Shown: positions 51,701 to 59,962, counted from the first letter of the stretch. The stretch: DNA of 64,000 nucleotides from Agapetus fuscipes (GCA_951799405.1 OX637343.1:4774001-4838000), one strand, 5' to 3'. A program made the numbers and translations. Notes: a model not told the origin generated them from the sequence alone.

Positions 51701-52747
51701 ACGAAAACTTTGGCTAGAAATTATTTTTTTTGGTTAGGGATGAATACAGAAATTGAGAAAACAGTGAGAGAATGTACACAATGTGCAAGAAATATGGGAT
51801 CTCCAGATAAAGTCGAGTTGAAAAGTTGGCCGGTAGAACAACATATTTGGAAAAGGATACATTTAGATTTTTTCGGGCCGCTAGCAGGAAAGTATTTTTT
51901 AGTCGTAGTAGACGCAGCATCAAATTGGATAGATGCTGTAAAAGTTGATAAAATTGATGCAAGGCATACAATTAGAGAGTTGAAGAGAATATTTTCAGTG
52001 TTAGGTATTCCAAGTTGCATTGTAACGGATAATGGTACGGCATTTACATCAGTAGATTTTCAAAGGTTTTGCAAAAATTTAAATATTAAGCATTTAACTT
52101 CAGCAGTAAATCACCCAGCGTCAAACGGTTTGGCGGAGAATACGGTAAAAACAACAAAAAGTTTTTTAAAAAAAATTATGAAAAATGGTATGTTTCCTAA
52201 CGATTATGAAGATAAGCTTTTGGAATTTTTAGTAGATCATAGAAATGCACCATCATTAGCAACAGGGATGGAGCCGAGCGTGCTTATGATAGGTAGAAAA
52301 ATAAGATCCATTTTTGATACAGTAGTGCCTGGGGAGAAATCATTTAAAAAGACGGGGAGAAAGGTATGTGTTTTTAAAAAGAGAAATCAGGAAAATCAAC
52401 AAAGGAATTACAGGGGAAGAAAGATTAAAGGACTATTCAGAATTGGACAAAAGGTAATGACTAAGGATTTCAGAAATGTAGGGAAGTGGGTTCCATGCAT
52501 TATATTTAAAACATTGGGAAACAGGATTTACTTGGTAAAAGCTGGAAATCAGATTTGGAAAAGACATCATGATCAGATTTCCGGAAGAAAGGTGTCTTGG
52601 GAGGATGAGTCTGACAATGACCTGGGGTTGGGTCAGCTGTTGGATGAGGCAGGACAGATCTCTAATGACTCGGGTGTTTCCAGGTTCCAACCATGGTCGG
52701 AGCGCCTGCGTCCGAGGGGGGAGAACCGCCTGCGGTACCCAAGATGA
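48761..52747 (+). CDS. Gag-Pol polyprotein of the Ty3/gypsy element
   Basis: A single frame of 1328 codons. The ATG at 48761 (MEGTRRSLSP) is chosen because upstream in-frame codons offer only a TTG. Order (residues from this ATG): Gag; two CCHC zinc knuckles at about 233 and 257 (CFNCGKFGHKQNACKF type); retropepsin with LDTGSG at about 304; reverse transcriptase with LDLRNAFSQIRL and the FMDDLL active site at about 592; RNase H beginning ITDASDQGLSAI at about 740; integrase with an HHCC zinc finger at about 970-1010, catalytic Asp in HLDFFGP (1036) and TDNGTAF (1090), and Glu in NGLAENTVK (1126); a short GPY/F-like C-terminal module (FRIGQKVMTKDF). All expected catalytic residues are present. 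Reading is continuous, with no frameshift between gag and pol. Confidence 0.96.
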   Translation: MEGTRRSLSPFCHRTGDWDVFRLRLDQVLILYDEKFLTEERRRAVLLSSLTRETFQTVSDLCFPKKISEAKFEELIDIIGGHCGVKKNIFEYRESFYSCKQLETESIKDYIARLKKIAVDCKFEDRLEANLKDIFLIGIRQNKIKQRIFLKATELKLSECVELARTMEHLCGQNNSESINLMSSCNSRDSTETRKSRDRQRNSEIKRNNSNDSKKSIFRHASISSDRNNNYKCFNCGKFGHKQNACKFLNKNNNNIKCFKCNKSGHYANKCKFRRINTIMAINEMDGPIFLNVKVNDTDLKMILDTGSGVTIIPWHIFNEHFSNIKLEHCDLKLSSYDGTQLQVKGRKYMRVEYQGSKEYIEIIVVYKGSSSLLGRNFLNTFKINSFNVSDNIYSVGNNNTNYNADFFSSMRKKYPAVFESKAGTFKNFEAEIEVIKDFKAKFVNPRPIPFNLRIRVEKEIDRMLQEGIIEKVETSEMASPIVIVKKKNDEIRICADFKNTLNPMLKKIKYPLPRVEDLINRVNGAKFYAKLDLRNAFSQIRLSEESRNLCVISSPFGLFRYKVLPFGLTTSPAIFSRALYSAIQGLDAIAFMDDLLIYGNTLQELEKATEEVIKRLERSGFSVNLQKCEFGLTEVEYLGFQISRDGVKPLQHKVEAIKNLKTPSDISEVRSFLGAINYYRIFIRDLASVLQPLYKLLEKGAKFSWTKECQLAFDKVKAILVSDRILVHYNPELPVKVITDASDQGLSAIICHKYENGLERPIAYASRTLSNTEKKYSILDKEACAIIFALKKFFQYIYGRQFILVCDNKPLVHILGEHKNIPILAANRLQRYALILQGFDYTIEYVPSKDNKADFLSRLPMSSTDNEGEDNIEIINEINIEDVEGEFLNCIAVETNLNVECIKEASRNDKVICEIKEYLKTGWPNKSKMTNGLVKWWFLREKLSESNDCLFYENRLVIPLALREDILKFIHKSHMGIVKTKTLARNYFFWLGMNTEIEKTVRECTQCARNMGSPDKVELKSWPVEQHIWKRIHLDFFGPLAGKYFLVVVDAASNWIDAVKVDKIDARHTIRELKRIFSVLGIPSCIVTDNGTAFTSVDFQRFCKNLNIKHLTSAVNHPASNGLAENTVKTTKSFLKKIMKNGMFPNDYEDKLLEFLVDHRNAPSLATGMEPSVLMIGRKIRSIFDTVVPGEKSFKKTGRKVCVFKKRNQENQQRNYRGRKIKGLFRIGQKVMTKDFRNVGKWVPCIIFKTLGNRIYLVKAGNQIWKRHHDQISGRKVSWEDESDNDLGLGQLLDEAGQISNDSGVSRFQPWSERLRPRGENRLRYPR

Positions 52748-52848
52748 AAGAAGATGAAATTGTATAAGATATAATTTTTATTGATATAATATGTTATAAT
52801 GATAAGTATGATAAGTATGATATAATGTAATGTAGATTCGTCATTTAG

Positions 52849-52857
52849 TGAGGGAGG
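52849..52857 (+). promoter_or_regulatory. Polypurine tract
   Basis: GTGAGGGAGG immediately before the 3' LTR (mostly purines) would prime plus-strand DNA synthesis. Confidence 0.75.
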
Positions 52858-53090
52858 TGTAATGTATAATTATGATATGATTATTTAGAGTAGGTAATAT
52901 CATATATAAGGTAATGTATTATTGTAATATAATATTATTAGAGATTATTATTGCTTCACTGAGCAGTCTGGTTTTGTCTCTCGCCTTGTAAACACTGAAA
53001 TGGAATAATACATCACATTGAAACCAAGACTCATCTGTTCGTCTGATTGATATCCCCCATCCACAATAAACATCCCCAAAATACATCACA
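52858..53090 (+). repeat. 3' LTR of the gypsy element
   Basis: 233 bp, same as 48057-48289 by eye with no difference found. Confidence 0.95.
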
Positions 53091-53149
53091 CAGTCAAAGA
53101 TCTCCAAAGACTGTGTAAGTAGTTTACAGAGCCTAGGGCGACGGCGGAT

Positions 53150-53335
53150 GTGTTGTTCGGATGTGGGGCTGTGTCTTTTGGTCCAAATTAGATTACGCTG
53201 TTAAGGTATGGACACCTTACCAGCGGAAGTACATTAATTATGAAGCAAATTGTGTAAAATAAATTCTGTTAACATAAATAAATGTACTTAGTTTATAGAT
53301 AAAAGAGAACCCAGTAAAAACATAATAATATATTT
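53150..53335 (+). repeat. LTR-like 3' end
   Basis: TTGTGTAAAATAAATTCTGT, TAAATGTACTTAGTTTATAG and AAAAGAGAACCCAGTAAAAA resemble the terminal 100 bases of 17500-18195. It ends just before the exon 6 acceptor. Confidence 0.4.
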
Positions 53336-53345
53336 AACATTTCAG

Positions 53346-53492
53346 AGAGCACATATGTGCTGGATTTGCACGCGCGCTTCCTCCGTGTCCTGAATGAAAG
53401 TCAGAGACCTCCTCGTGTGCTGTCCTGCTCGGAGACCAGGAGAACCCTCATGGGAGCCTTCTACCTCAGGATAGTCAGCCTCCAGTCTGCTG
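53346..53492 (+). CDS. SERAC1: SERAC1-like gene, exon 6 of 7
   Basis: A 147-nt exon (ATTTCAG acceptor, CTG/GTGAGA donor). In frame: ESTYVLDLHARFLRVLNESQ, RPPRVLSCSETRRTLMGAFY and LRIVSLQSA. This aligns with the SERAC1 region ending V.V..ESA that precedes the catalytic Asp loop. The last base begins the Asp codon completed by exon 7 (SA-D-LGVGD). Confidence 0.88.
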
Positions 53493-54317
53493 GTGAGAGA
53501 ATAACCGTTTTCCATTTGTCTGTTTGACCATTTTTTGCCAAAAAACAATTTCAGTCAACAGATAAAAATGAAACATGTGCGATACTGAAAATATCGTCAG
53601 ATGGAGCAGGAAGAGGAGACGGTTCGCGAGGAACCATTTAGACTCGCGTGAACGAAGGCAGGATAGCCTGAGTCGTGGCACAGGAGATATCTGACGGTCA
53701 GCGTCTACCAGGTCGGCCTCCCAAAAGATGCAAGAACAGCTGGTCTTATGCAGTTATGCATCACAGGAGGGAGTTCCACAAAAAAAGATCATAGATCTAT
53801 AACAAAAGGAAGAAGGAGAAGAATATGAAGATGAAAATGGACTATTTGATTTTTACAATCTAAAAGAGGTGTAACCTATATCAAGACGCTCTAGGTTTTA
53901 TGTTAATTGCAATTTCATTCATTGTATTTATTTTTTGCATTTGTTTGACATTTAATCCAATATGGCCGCCAGTACGGTGCAGCCAGTTAAAATAAAAATC
54001 CCCACATTGCTAGAGTTATAAAAATATCCTTACAATCACTCTTATTGTCGGTAGGTATGAACATAATATTTTGTATGTAAATAAATAAAACGTATAACTT
54101 TACCTGCAAAATAATAATAACTGAATTTTAATGGAATCAACGATTGACTTATGATGTTTACTCAATTGAATCAACGCAAATGATATATTCAGTGACACAA
54201 GAAAGTTATAGCTCATATTTTATCAGTGGTTATACATTCTATATAATGTAATGATAATCTAATAATCTAAGTTGCAAAGATATGTTAACATTTAAGATTC
54301 TTATTAAATGGATGTTT

Positions 54318-54838
54318 TTAAAATGTCGGTGTTATGGCCGAGGGGGCCAAGTGGGCTGATCTTTCTAACGTATTTGGAATAGAATAACATTGGTTCGATC
54401 CCCGCCTGGGTCATTTGACCATATCGCATGCTTAATATTAAAGAGAAATAACTCGAAAATTGGGAAAATCGAGATTTTGTAATAAAACGCAAGAACAATG
54501 CGAGAAGAATAGGTAGAATGCGACAGCCGTTCAATTTGGACGAATATGACTGAGATAAAACATCGGCTGCCTTTTTCATCCCATACAAGTTGTTCTGGGT
54601 GTCTGAACTTTAAACGTGATTTCCCAACATTCTTGTTTTTTGAGTTATTGCTCTTTATTATTAAACGTGCGATATGTAACTTTGACCCTGGTTCAACAGA
54701 TGTAATTGGGTAATTATTAATTGATAATTCATTAAAATAAACAAAAATGAATTATTAATTGATGATCTTAATACCTGTTTCTGGCCAGGCAGAATAGGTT
54801 GGTGAATTGTATTCCTTTTCACAAATCTATTTAAAAAA
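54318..54838 (+). repeat. SINE-C copy split by MITE-J
   Basis: The tRNA-like head TATGGCCGAGGGGGCCAAGT and GGTTCGATCCCCGCC (Ser/Leu-like long variable region) lies at 54331-54420. After the MITE-J insertion the shared SINE-C body resumes (TTTGACCCTGGTTCAACAGA, CTGTTTCTGGCCAGGCAGAA) and ends TTTCACAAATCTATTT plus an A run. The head differs from the copy at 2880-3160. Confidence 0.7.
54425..54671. mobile_element. MITE-J copy (247 bp) inserted in SINE-C
   Basis: Termini CGCATGCTTAATATTAAAG and, inverted, CGCACGTTTAATAATAAAG. Flanks atat on both sides (54421-54424, 54672-54675). Same length as 2019-2265. Confidence 0.82.
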
Positions 54839-55111
54839 AAATGCTGCGTGTGTAGGTACTTACAAATGAAAATCCAAACCTCAAATGAACATACACCCTG
54901 CAATTTTTAACGACCTTTCCTGAAACAGGGGTGACATTGGCAAAGTGAACCAATTTTTACAGTATGGGTGGTCAGCCTCATAATAAGTCAAGGAATAGAT
55001 AACATTTAGGTGTATGAAAACAACAGAACTTTAAAAATAACTTGATAATAATGTTATACTCACCTGTTTCTGGAAAGGTAGAAATATATTGATGTTATTT
55101 TATTTTTTCAG

Positions 55112-55236
55112 ACCTGGGTGTGGGAGATTTCTACGGGCTCCCATTGGACCACAGAGAGATCTGCAAGCCGACATCAAGAGAGTGCTTCTTGTACAAGCAA
55201 CTGCTGCAGCTGATCAGGGAGCATTCCAAGAAGTAG
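55112..55236 (+). CDS. SERAC1: SERAC1-like gene, terminal exon (7 of 7)
   Basis: After the TTTTTTCAG acceptor the exon completes Asp and reads LGVGDFYGLPLDHREICKPT and SRECFLYKQLLQLIREHSKK, then TAG at 55234-55236. SERAC1 proteins have the same SADLG.GD and (V)(D).H..ICKP pattern; the Asp of SAD/GVGD and the His of DHREICKP are the likely acid and base of the Ser-Asp-His triad, with the Ser in exon 4. Total in-window coding is 788 codons. No AATAAA is found close to the stop; the nearest is about 55895. Confidence 0.95.
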
Positions 55237-55447
55237 AGAAGATCTGCAGAACAGACACTTCTGAAGAAGTGATAGAATGTGTCTTCTATTTAACCATCAT
55301 CTCATCATTATCTTTGATCTACCATATTCCCGGTTATCTGTATATTTACTTTACCATATACTTTTTCAAATACATAATACGTATTGAAGTTCTGTATCAC
55401 CAAAGAACTAAAGTTTTCAACTTTCACTTTCATGGTTGAAGTTTTGT

Positions 55448-55808
55448 AACAAATTGTTTTTGTGTTTTTTCGGGTAAGACCATGTTCTATTTGCTTTTAT
55501 TCAGCTTTTAAATCTACCAACGTTTCGCTTTCACGAATAGAAAGCATTCTCAAGGGGAGTCATCAAAGTCGGTTGCTTGCTTTTCGTAATCGGTTGCAAG
55601 TACGATGCGCTTTCCTATTTTTCCTTTGTACTGAGTTAAGAGGTAGGTGCAGCAGGAAGTAGCGACCGCAAAGCAATGAAAGCCACCACGTCGCTTTGAT
55701 AACTCGCCTTGAGAATGCTTTCTGCTCGTGAAAGTGAAACGTTGGCAGATAAAAAACGCTGCAAATAGACCATGGTCTAACCTGAAAAAGCACAAAAACA
55801 ATTTGTTA
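55448..55808. mobile_element. Foldback element with paired hammerhead-like arms
   Basis: Left arm AACAAATTGTTTTTGTG with GGTAAGACCATGTTCTATTT and CCAACGTTTCGCTTTCACG is mirrored at 55700-55808. Read on the plus strand, the right arm contains CTTGAGAATGCTTTC, GTGAAAGTGAAACGTTGG, a decayed hammerhead-like arrangement (stem-loop then GAAAC). The centre, 55562-55690, is unrelated. Confidence 0.65.
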
Positions 55809-56580
55809 TACGGGTTTTATTTTTGACACCCGCTACTGAAATATTGTCACATTTGAGTGTTAGAGGATTTATTAATTTATTTAATATTTTAATAAAACCC
55901 TAGATTGCAGCCATTTATCAAAATGTAAGATATAAGATTCCAAAAAAAAGTGCGCCCTATAGGGCGTATGCTTCATACAAATGAGGTGTTGCTATTTTCA
56001 GTTTCCAAGCAACCGTCATGTTAATGTCTCTTTTTGACGTATGGCATTAATATCTTAGGTCTCTTTTTTCATTGTTTACCTATTCCATTCCCTGGTACGT
56101 TTGTTAATATGGGAAAAAGCAGATGTAAGACATCTATGTCTATTATTTTGATTGATGATTGCTGCCTTTGATTCTATACAATACATTTGTAATTTTACCC
56201 CATGCCATATTTTAATTATGCTCCCAATATTGGCAGCTCTTAAATTATTATGAACTTAACTTTACCAAAAGAAAGGTAAATTCTTCTTTTTAATTAAAAA
56301 ATAATAATACCTACATTATTACCACCAGAGTTTTCTTGTCTATGTCATTTGTGTCAACACCATTGCATAATGGAATTTTACTCTAAAATTATAATTCAAC
56401 ATTAAGTAATGTTATAAAAAAATATTTGATATAAGTCATTAGTCATAACTGTAGAATATAAGTTTTATTGTATTTGATATTACTGATTTACCTCCGTAAT
56501 CAGAGGCCAACACTCTATAGAGGCAAATAACTCAGCATAATATGATGTAATGTTATGTTTTACACAGGTTCAATTTAATT
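55809..56580. other. Unassigned DNA
   Basis: AT-rich sequence downstream of the SERAC1-like gene. Near 55990-56060 GTTTCCAAGCAACCGTCATG and CTCTTTTTGACGTATGGC resemble 57495-57545, so a dispersed repeat is likely. No gene seen. Confidence 0.4.
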
Positions 56581-56584
56581 ATTA

Positions 56585-56660
56585 TTTTTTTAAGAAATCC
56601 TGTGCGGGAGACTCCCTAGATTTCAGAGACTCTAAGGGTCTATGTCACTTGTTGTAGTGG
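56585..56660 (-). repeat. SINE-A poly-A-type 3' end, isolated
   Basis: Inverse of 58265-58330: AATCCTGTGCGGGAGACTCC and AGGGTCTATGTCACTTGTTG on the plus strand. It joins directly to the HHR-element remnant. Confidence 0.65.
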
Positions 56661-56722
56661 AGCTGAAGCTTCTGGACGTTTCGCCCATGTCTACGATGGG
56701 CTTCTTCAGCGTGAAAGCTTTG
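56661..56722 (-). ncRNA. Hammerhead-ribozyme-like motif (HHR-element remnant)
   Basis: On the minus strand CTGAAGA (56709-56703) is followed by a 6-bp stem II (GCCCAT ... ATGGGC) and GAAACGTC ending at 56675. Flanks can pair GCTTT with GAAGC as a stem I with an internal loop. Stem III is minimal, as in the hammerheads described from Penelope-like elements and retrozymes. Activity is untested; this is the least decayed core of the set. Confidence 0.6.
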
Positions 56723-56810
56723 GGAAGTTAAGTGAAATGTTTTTACAAAAGTAACAAAAGTGAATGTATACTCGTAAGTTGAAATAATTAATTTTCAAGT
56801 TGATTACATA

Positions 56811-57373
56811 GGGGCCGTCCATAAATTACGTCATTGATTTTTGCCGATTTTCGACCCCCCCCCCCCCTTACAATCATCCTATAGTCATTATCTAATGACC
56901 CCCCCCCCTCTTGCAAAACTGACGTCATTTCCAGTAATTGTAGATAGAATTCAATTAATTGCAAATTCTAGAAAAAAATAGTTTTAACATTAAAACAGCT
57001 AATTAATTTTGTTATAATCTTTATTTTTTGTAAAAAAAAATATTAACAAACATACAAAGTTTCTGCAATTTTTTTCTTATTTTTCTTTAAGTAATGGAGC
57101 TTCCACCCATTTTTGTAAATCCTGGATCACAGGTAACATCTCCGAATCGTCTCCGACTTGTTCTTGGCTTGGCTCCTCCATATTGAAATCTTCAACCCAC
57201 TCAATGTCGAGTGCCTGCCCCGTTACACTGTCATTTATCTGTTGAAGGACTTCCATTCGGAAGAACGTCACTTTTGGAACGCCTGCCCCCCCTTCGTACG
57301 TCATTTGCCATCATCCGCAGACCAGGCTCCCCCCCCCCCCTTAATGCGAATGACGTAATATATGGACGGCCCC
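56811..57373. mobile_element. PIF/Harbinger-like element (563 bp)
   Basis: Termini GGGGCCGTCCATAAATTACG and, inverted, GGGGCCGTCCATATATTACG. 3-bp target duplication ATA (56808-56810, 57374-57376). Longer than the 24305-24600 copy because it retains an internal reading frame on the minus strand. Confidence 0.88.
57077..57304 (-). CDS. Small open frame inside the Harbinger-like element
   Basis: Seventy-five codons reading VTFFRMEVLQQINDSVTGQA and IEWVEDFNMEEPSQEQ, strongly acidic. It lies entirely within the element and could be a leftover of an internal gene, or chance. No DDE transposase or MADF motif is recognised. Confidence 0.3.
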   Translation of the reverse strand: MTYEGGAGVPKVTFFRMEVLQQINDSVTGQALDIEWVEDFNMEEPSQEQVGDDSEMLPVIQDLQKWVEAPLLKEK

Positions 57374-57600
57374 ATATTATATTGTTAGCCATACTAGCCC
57401 TTGTTGCATTGATCGATCAACATAGTAGATATAAATGGAGCATATGAGCGGATCAAAAAAGAGTGCTTTGTCTAAACGAGGTCTTGTTATAAACAGTTTC
57501 CAGGCAAAGGCCATTTTTATGTCTCTTTTTTGACATATGAAGCTAATATCTTATGTCTGATTTATACTTACCTTGTTTACCTATTATTCCGTTTTATGGT

Positions 57601-57673
57601 ACTTCCTTGACTTATAGGTTGGTATGAGGCTGACCACCCATACTGTAAAAAAATGGTTCACTTTGCCAATGTC
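57601..57673 (+). repeat. Rep-D 5' part
   Basis: CTTGACTTATAGGTTGGTAT to GTTCACTTTGCCAATGTC. The matching 3' part may be 58430-58512, separated by the material in between. Confidence 0.75.
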
Positions 57674-57775
57674 GTCAAATTTGAAAATGTATAATTTTTT
57701 TCATTTTTATTTTATTCTTACCTGAAGATGATGGACATAATCAAGAACGTTAGTTTTTGTTAGTTTTTTTATTAC

Positions 57776-57812
57776 CTGATGATGATTACTGTGAAGTCGA
57801 AAACGTTTGTGT
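57776..57812 (+). ncRNA. Hammerhead-like motif
   Basis: CTGATGA is followed by a possible 4-bp stem (GATT with AGTC) and GAAAACG. Stem I and III pairing is poor. Confidence 0.3.
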
Positions 57813-57891
57813 CCACATAATTAAAAAATAAAGAGTGAAAATAAAAACAGTGTTTTAATAACTTAAAGAAAAACATTAGTAATTATTTTCA

Positions 57892-58348
57892 ACGACGTTA
57901 GCCATGTTGAAAGCACCGGTTCCCATAGATCACCGAAGTTAAGCAACATTGGGCGTGGTCAGTACTTGGATGGGTGTGCGCTCAGGTACACCGCGTGTCG
58001 TTGGCATCTCGGACCGGTCCGTAGTCCGTTGTGGCAACACTTCGGACTCGTAAATATTTGGAAGGTTGTGGATTCGGATCCCGGCGGAGCACACAAAAAT
58101 ACCATTAATATTTCGAATGTGCTCTTCGCTGGGTTGAAGAATTCATAAGCCTTTACCAATGACCGGTCACCAAGGGTCCATCCAGCCTTACAGCAACTGG
58201 GTCTTGCTTGAGTATTGGCGCTTTGTAGCGACGACCAAGCTCGTACACCTCTGCGGCACTACAACAAGTGTCATAGACCCCTAGAGTCTTCAGAATCTAG
58301 GGAGTCTCCCGCACAGGATTTTCTTAAAAAAAAAAAAAAAAAAATTAT
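57892..58348 (+). repeat. 5S-A composite SINE with poly-A-type tail
   Basis: 57892-58011 is a full 5S rRNA-like head (GCCATGTTGAAAGCACCGG, ATCACCGAAGTTAAGCAACA, AGTACTTGGATGGGTGTGCG, GCGTGTCGTTGGCATCTC). It is fused to SINE-A (GGACCGGTCCGTAGTCC, slightly expanded by a GTTGTGGC insertion). The 3' end is the alternative type: CTGCGGCACTACAACAAGTG, AGTCTCCCGCACAGGATTTT and a run of about 20 A. It shows that one head can carry either tail. Confidence 0.92.
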
Positions 58349-58429
58349 TGAAGTTAAATTATTATAATCGTGAAAATAAATCAGTGTTTTTTTAGAATCT
58401 TTACAGTTCTATAAAGTTTAATAGAATTA

Positions 58430-58512
58430 AATTAAACGTGTCTGTTTATGGGCATGCATTGAATATGAACTTTAAACATTAATATATCTTTGCAACTTAG
58501 GTTATAGATGGT
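58430..58512 (+). repeat. Rep-D 3' part
   Basis: ACGTGTCTGTTTATGGGCAT to TCTTTGCAACTTAGGTTATA. Confidence 0.7.
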
Positions 58513-59197
58513 ACGTTGGTTACTATTGGAAAAATAGGCTTAACCATCTATGTCTATTATATTGATCAATGTTTTTTTGCGTCTATAGAGTTTTGTGTCG
58601 CCCTGTTACCTTTCAAAAGTCATTACTTGTAGTTATTAATATTGTGAAACAAGCAATAATTATTATTTTCATTAAAAAATGATTCCAGTTATGAATACCT
58701 CTTATAATATTAAGTATAATTAATATACTTTTGTACCTACCTTATACATAAGGCACGCAATATCATTGTAAAATTACCTAAAATAAAATAAATAACAAGA
58801 TGATGACCATAAATGATAATTGGTGCATATCAGATAATAATGATTATAATCAAAGCTCTCGTGTTGTAAAAAAATGCACCAATAAAGTGAAATTCAATCA
58901 GTTCATCCTTGCCCTGATGCCTGCGACGAACAAAGAACGTCTCTCCTGACGATCTTGGATATGAAGCCAACGAAACATCGAGAACAGTAAAATTCTGTAA
59001 CTAACAGTTTGTTTAAATATCCAGTTATTTATTTTATTTTAAGTAATTGTACAAATATGTCTAACGACCGTAAATCTAACCTAAATTCAACTAAAATATC
59101 ATTGTTCCATTTTGTCTAAAAAAAGCCTGCAGCGGTTGATGGGAGGGAATAGCACACACGGTGAATATTTCTGCTGCTGCTTTATGATGGCATCCCA
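58513..59197. other. Unassigned DNA with a hammerhead-like motif
   Basis: Mostly AT-rich. At 58946-58979 CTGACGA, a TTGG/CCAA stem and GAAACATC form another hammerhead-like core (the GTC triplet is ATC), followed by AGTAAAATTCTGTAACTAAC. No gene seen. Confidence 0.4.
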
Positions 59198-59962
59198 GGG
59201 CTGGAAGTCTCATCACCACGGTAATTCTTACCTACCGAATATCGGTAATATTTGTATGAAGACCTGTCAGTTCAAAATGGCCGCAAGTGAACAGCTGATT
59301 TGTGTTAATTTGTGAAATAGCTGAGCATCCACAGTCTCACCAAGTCAGGTCTCTAATTTTGAAAATCCAAGACCCAAACTCAGGCCCGCCGCACAGAGTC
59401 AGGATGAGATGGGAGTCACAGGACTTACGACCTGTCTCTGGTTGGTTAAGGATCCTTTCGTCATGACAACGTTCCCAATTCCTCCCAACTCATCCTTCCT
59501 TCCAATATGTAAGTCCGATTAACTACATTGCATGTCCAGAGGTGTCTGGGCTCTCAGATCTTCGCAGGCAAATGTGGTATGATCCCGAAATGGCCGCCTT
59601 TGTTAGTCTTTCCAGAAATCCATTTATTTGGGATCTATTCAGTCCCAGATCCTTAAGGAAAGTATATACCGATTTGGCTGGCAGTCCTCTCGCTCCCACC
59701 TCCACTGCATACAATCTTGTGGTATATCCATTATTTGTGATTTCATCCACTAGTCCTTTATACCTATTTAGTTTGTAGGCATGGTCCTTAGGGATGTTCA
59801 TCTCCCACGGCACTGTCAATTCAACCAAGAGTGCTTGCTTTAGTTCATTTGAGTATAGAACTATGTCGGGTCTCAAAGCCGTAGTGCAGTCTTCATACAA
59901 ATATCACAATATCACCGATATTCAGTAGGTAAGAATTACCGTGGTGATGAGACTTCTAGCCC
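59198..59962. mobile_element. Foldback element sharing MITE-E internal sequence
   Basis: About 65-bp inverted ends (GGCTGGAAGTCTCATCACCA, GGTAATTCTTACCTACCGAA) face each other. The same arm sequence occurs once inside MITE-E copies. The interior carries a protein-coding remnant on the minus strand (59523-59900). Confidence 0.7.
59523..59900 (-). pseudogene. Retroelement-associated nuclease-like fragment
   Basis: A 125-codon minus-strand frame with TALRPDIVLYSNELKQALLV, ELTVPWEMN, YAVEVGARGLPAKSVYTFLK and FLERLTKAAISGS. I recognise the RPDIVL...(V/I)ELTVPWE...VEVG.RG pattern from the C-terminal region of some metazoan retroelement polyproteins. The PD...E-x-T arrangement looks like a PD-(D/E)XK-type nuclease core, but that is inference. 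There are no upstream reverse transcriptase domains, so it is a captured or truncated piece. The start at 59900 is only the first Met in the foldback. Confidence 0.5.

Larger units (their letters stand above)
48057..53090 (+). mobile_element. Intact Ty3/gypsy retrotransposon, Mag-like
   Basis: 5034 bp bounded by two 233-bp LTRs that I read as identical, with the 5-bp target duplication CAGTC (48052-48056, 53091-53095). A primer binding site follows the left LTR and a purine tract precedes the right one. A single uninterrupted gag-pol frame fills the interior and there is no env-like frame. The structure (one fused ORF, two CCHC knuckles, FMDD polymerase box) suits the Mag lineage; clade placement is an inference from domain style. 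Confidence 0.96.
47750..53345 (+). other. Intron 5 of the SERAC1-like gene, carrying the gypsy insertion
   Basis: GTCAGT donor to CATTTCAG acceptor, 5596 bp, of which 5034 bp is the Ty3/gypsy element in the same orientation as the gene. Without it and one target copy the intron would be about 557 bp. Confidence 0.85.
54250..54996 (-). repeat. Rep-D copy split by SINE-C
   Basis: Tail side at 54250-54315 (TTAGATTATTAGATTATC inverted, GCAAAGATATG) and the remainder at 54839-54996 ending CCTTGACTTAT. SINE-C lies between. Confidence 0.75.
53493..55111 (+). other. Intron 6 of the SERAC1-like gene
   Basis: GTGAGA to TTTTCAG. It contains the nested Rep-D / SINE-C / MITE-J stack (54250-54996); the remainder is unassigned. 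Confidence 0.8.

Noticed and set aside
57892..58011. A genuine 5S rRNA gene
   Set aside because: It runs directly into SINE-A without a terminator T-run, and the same fusion occurs at two other loci.
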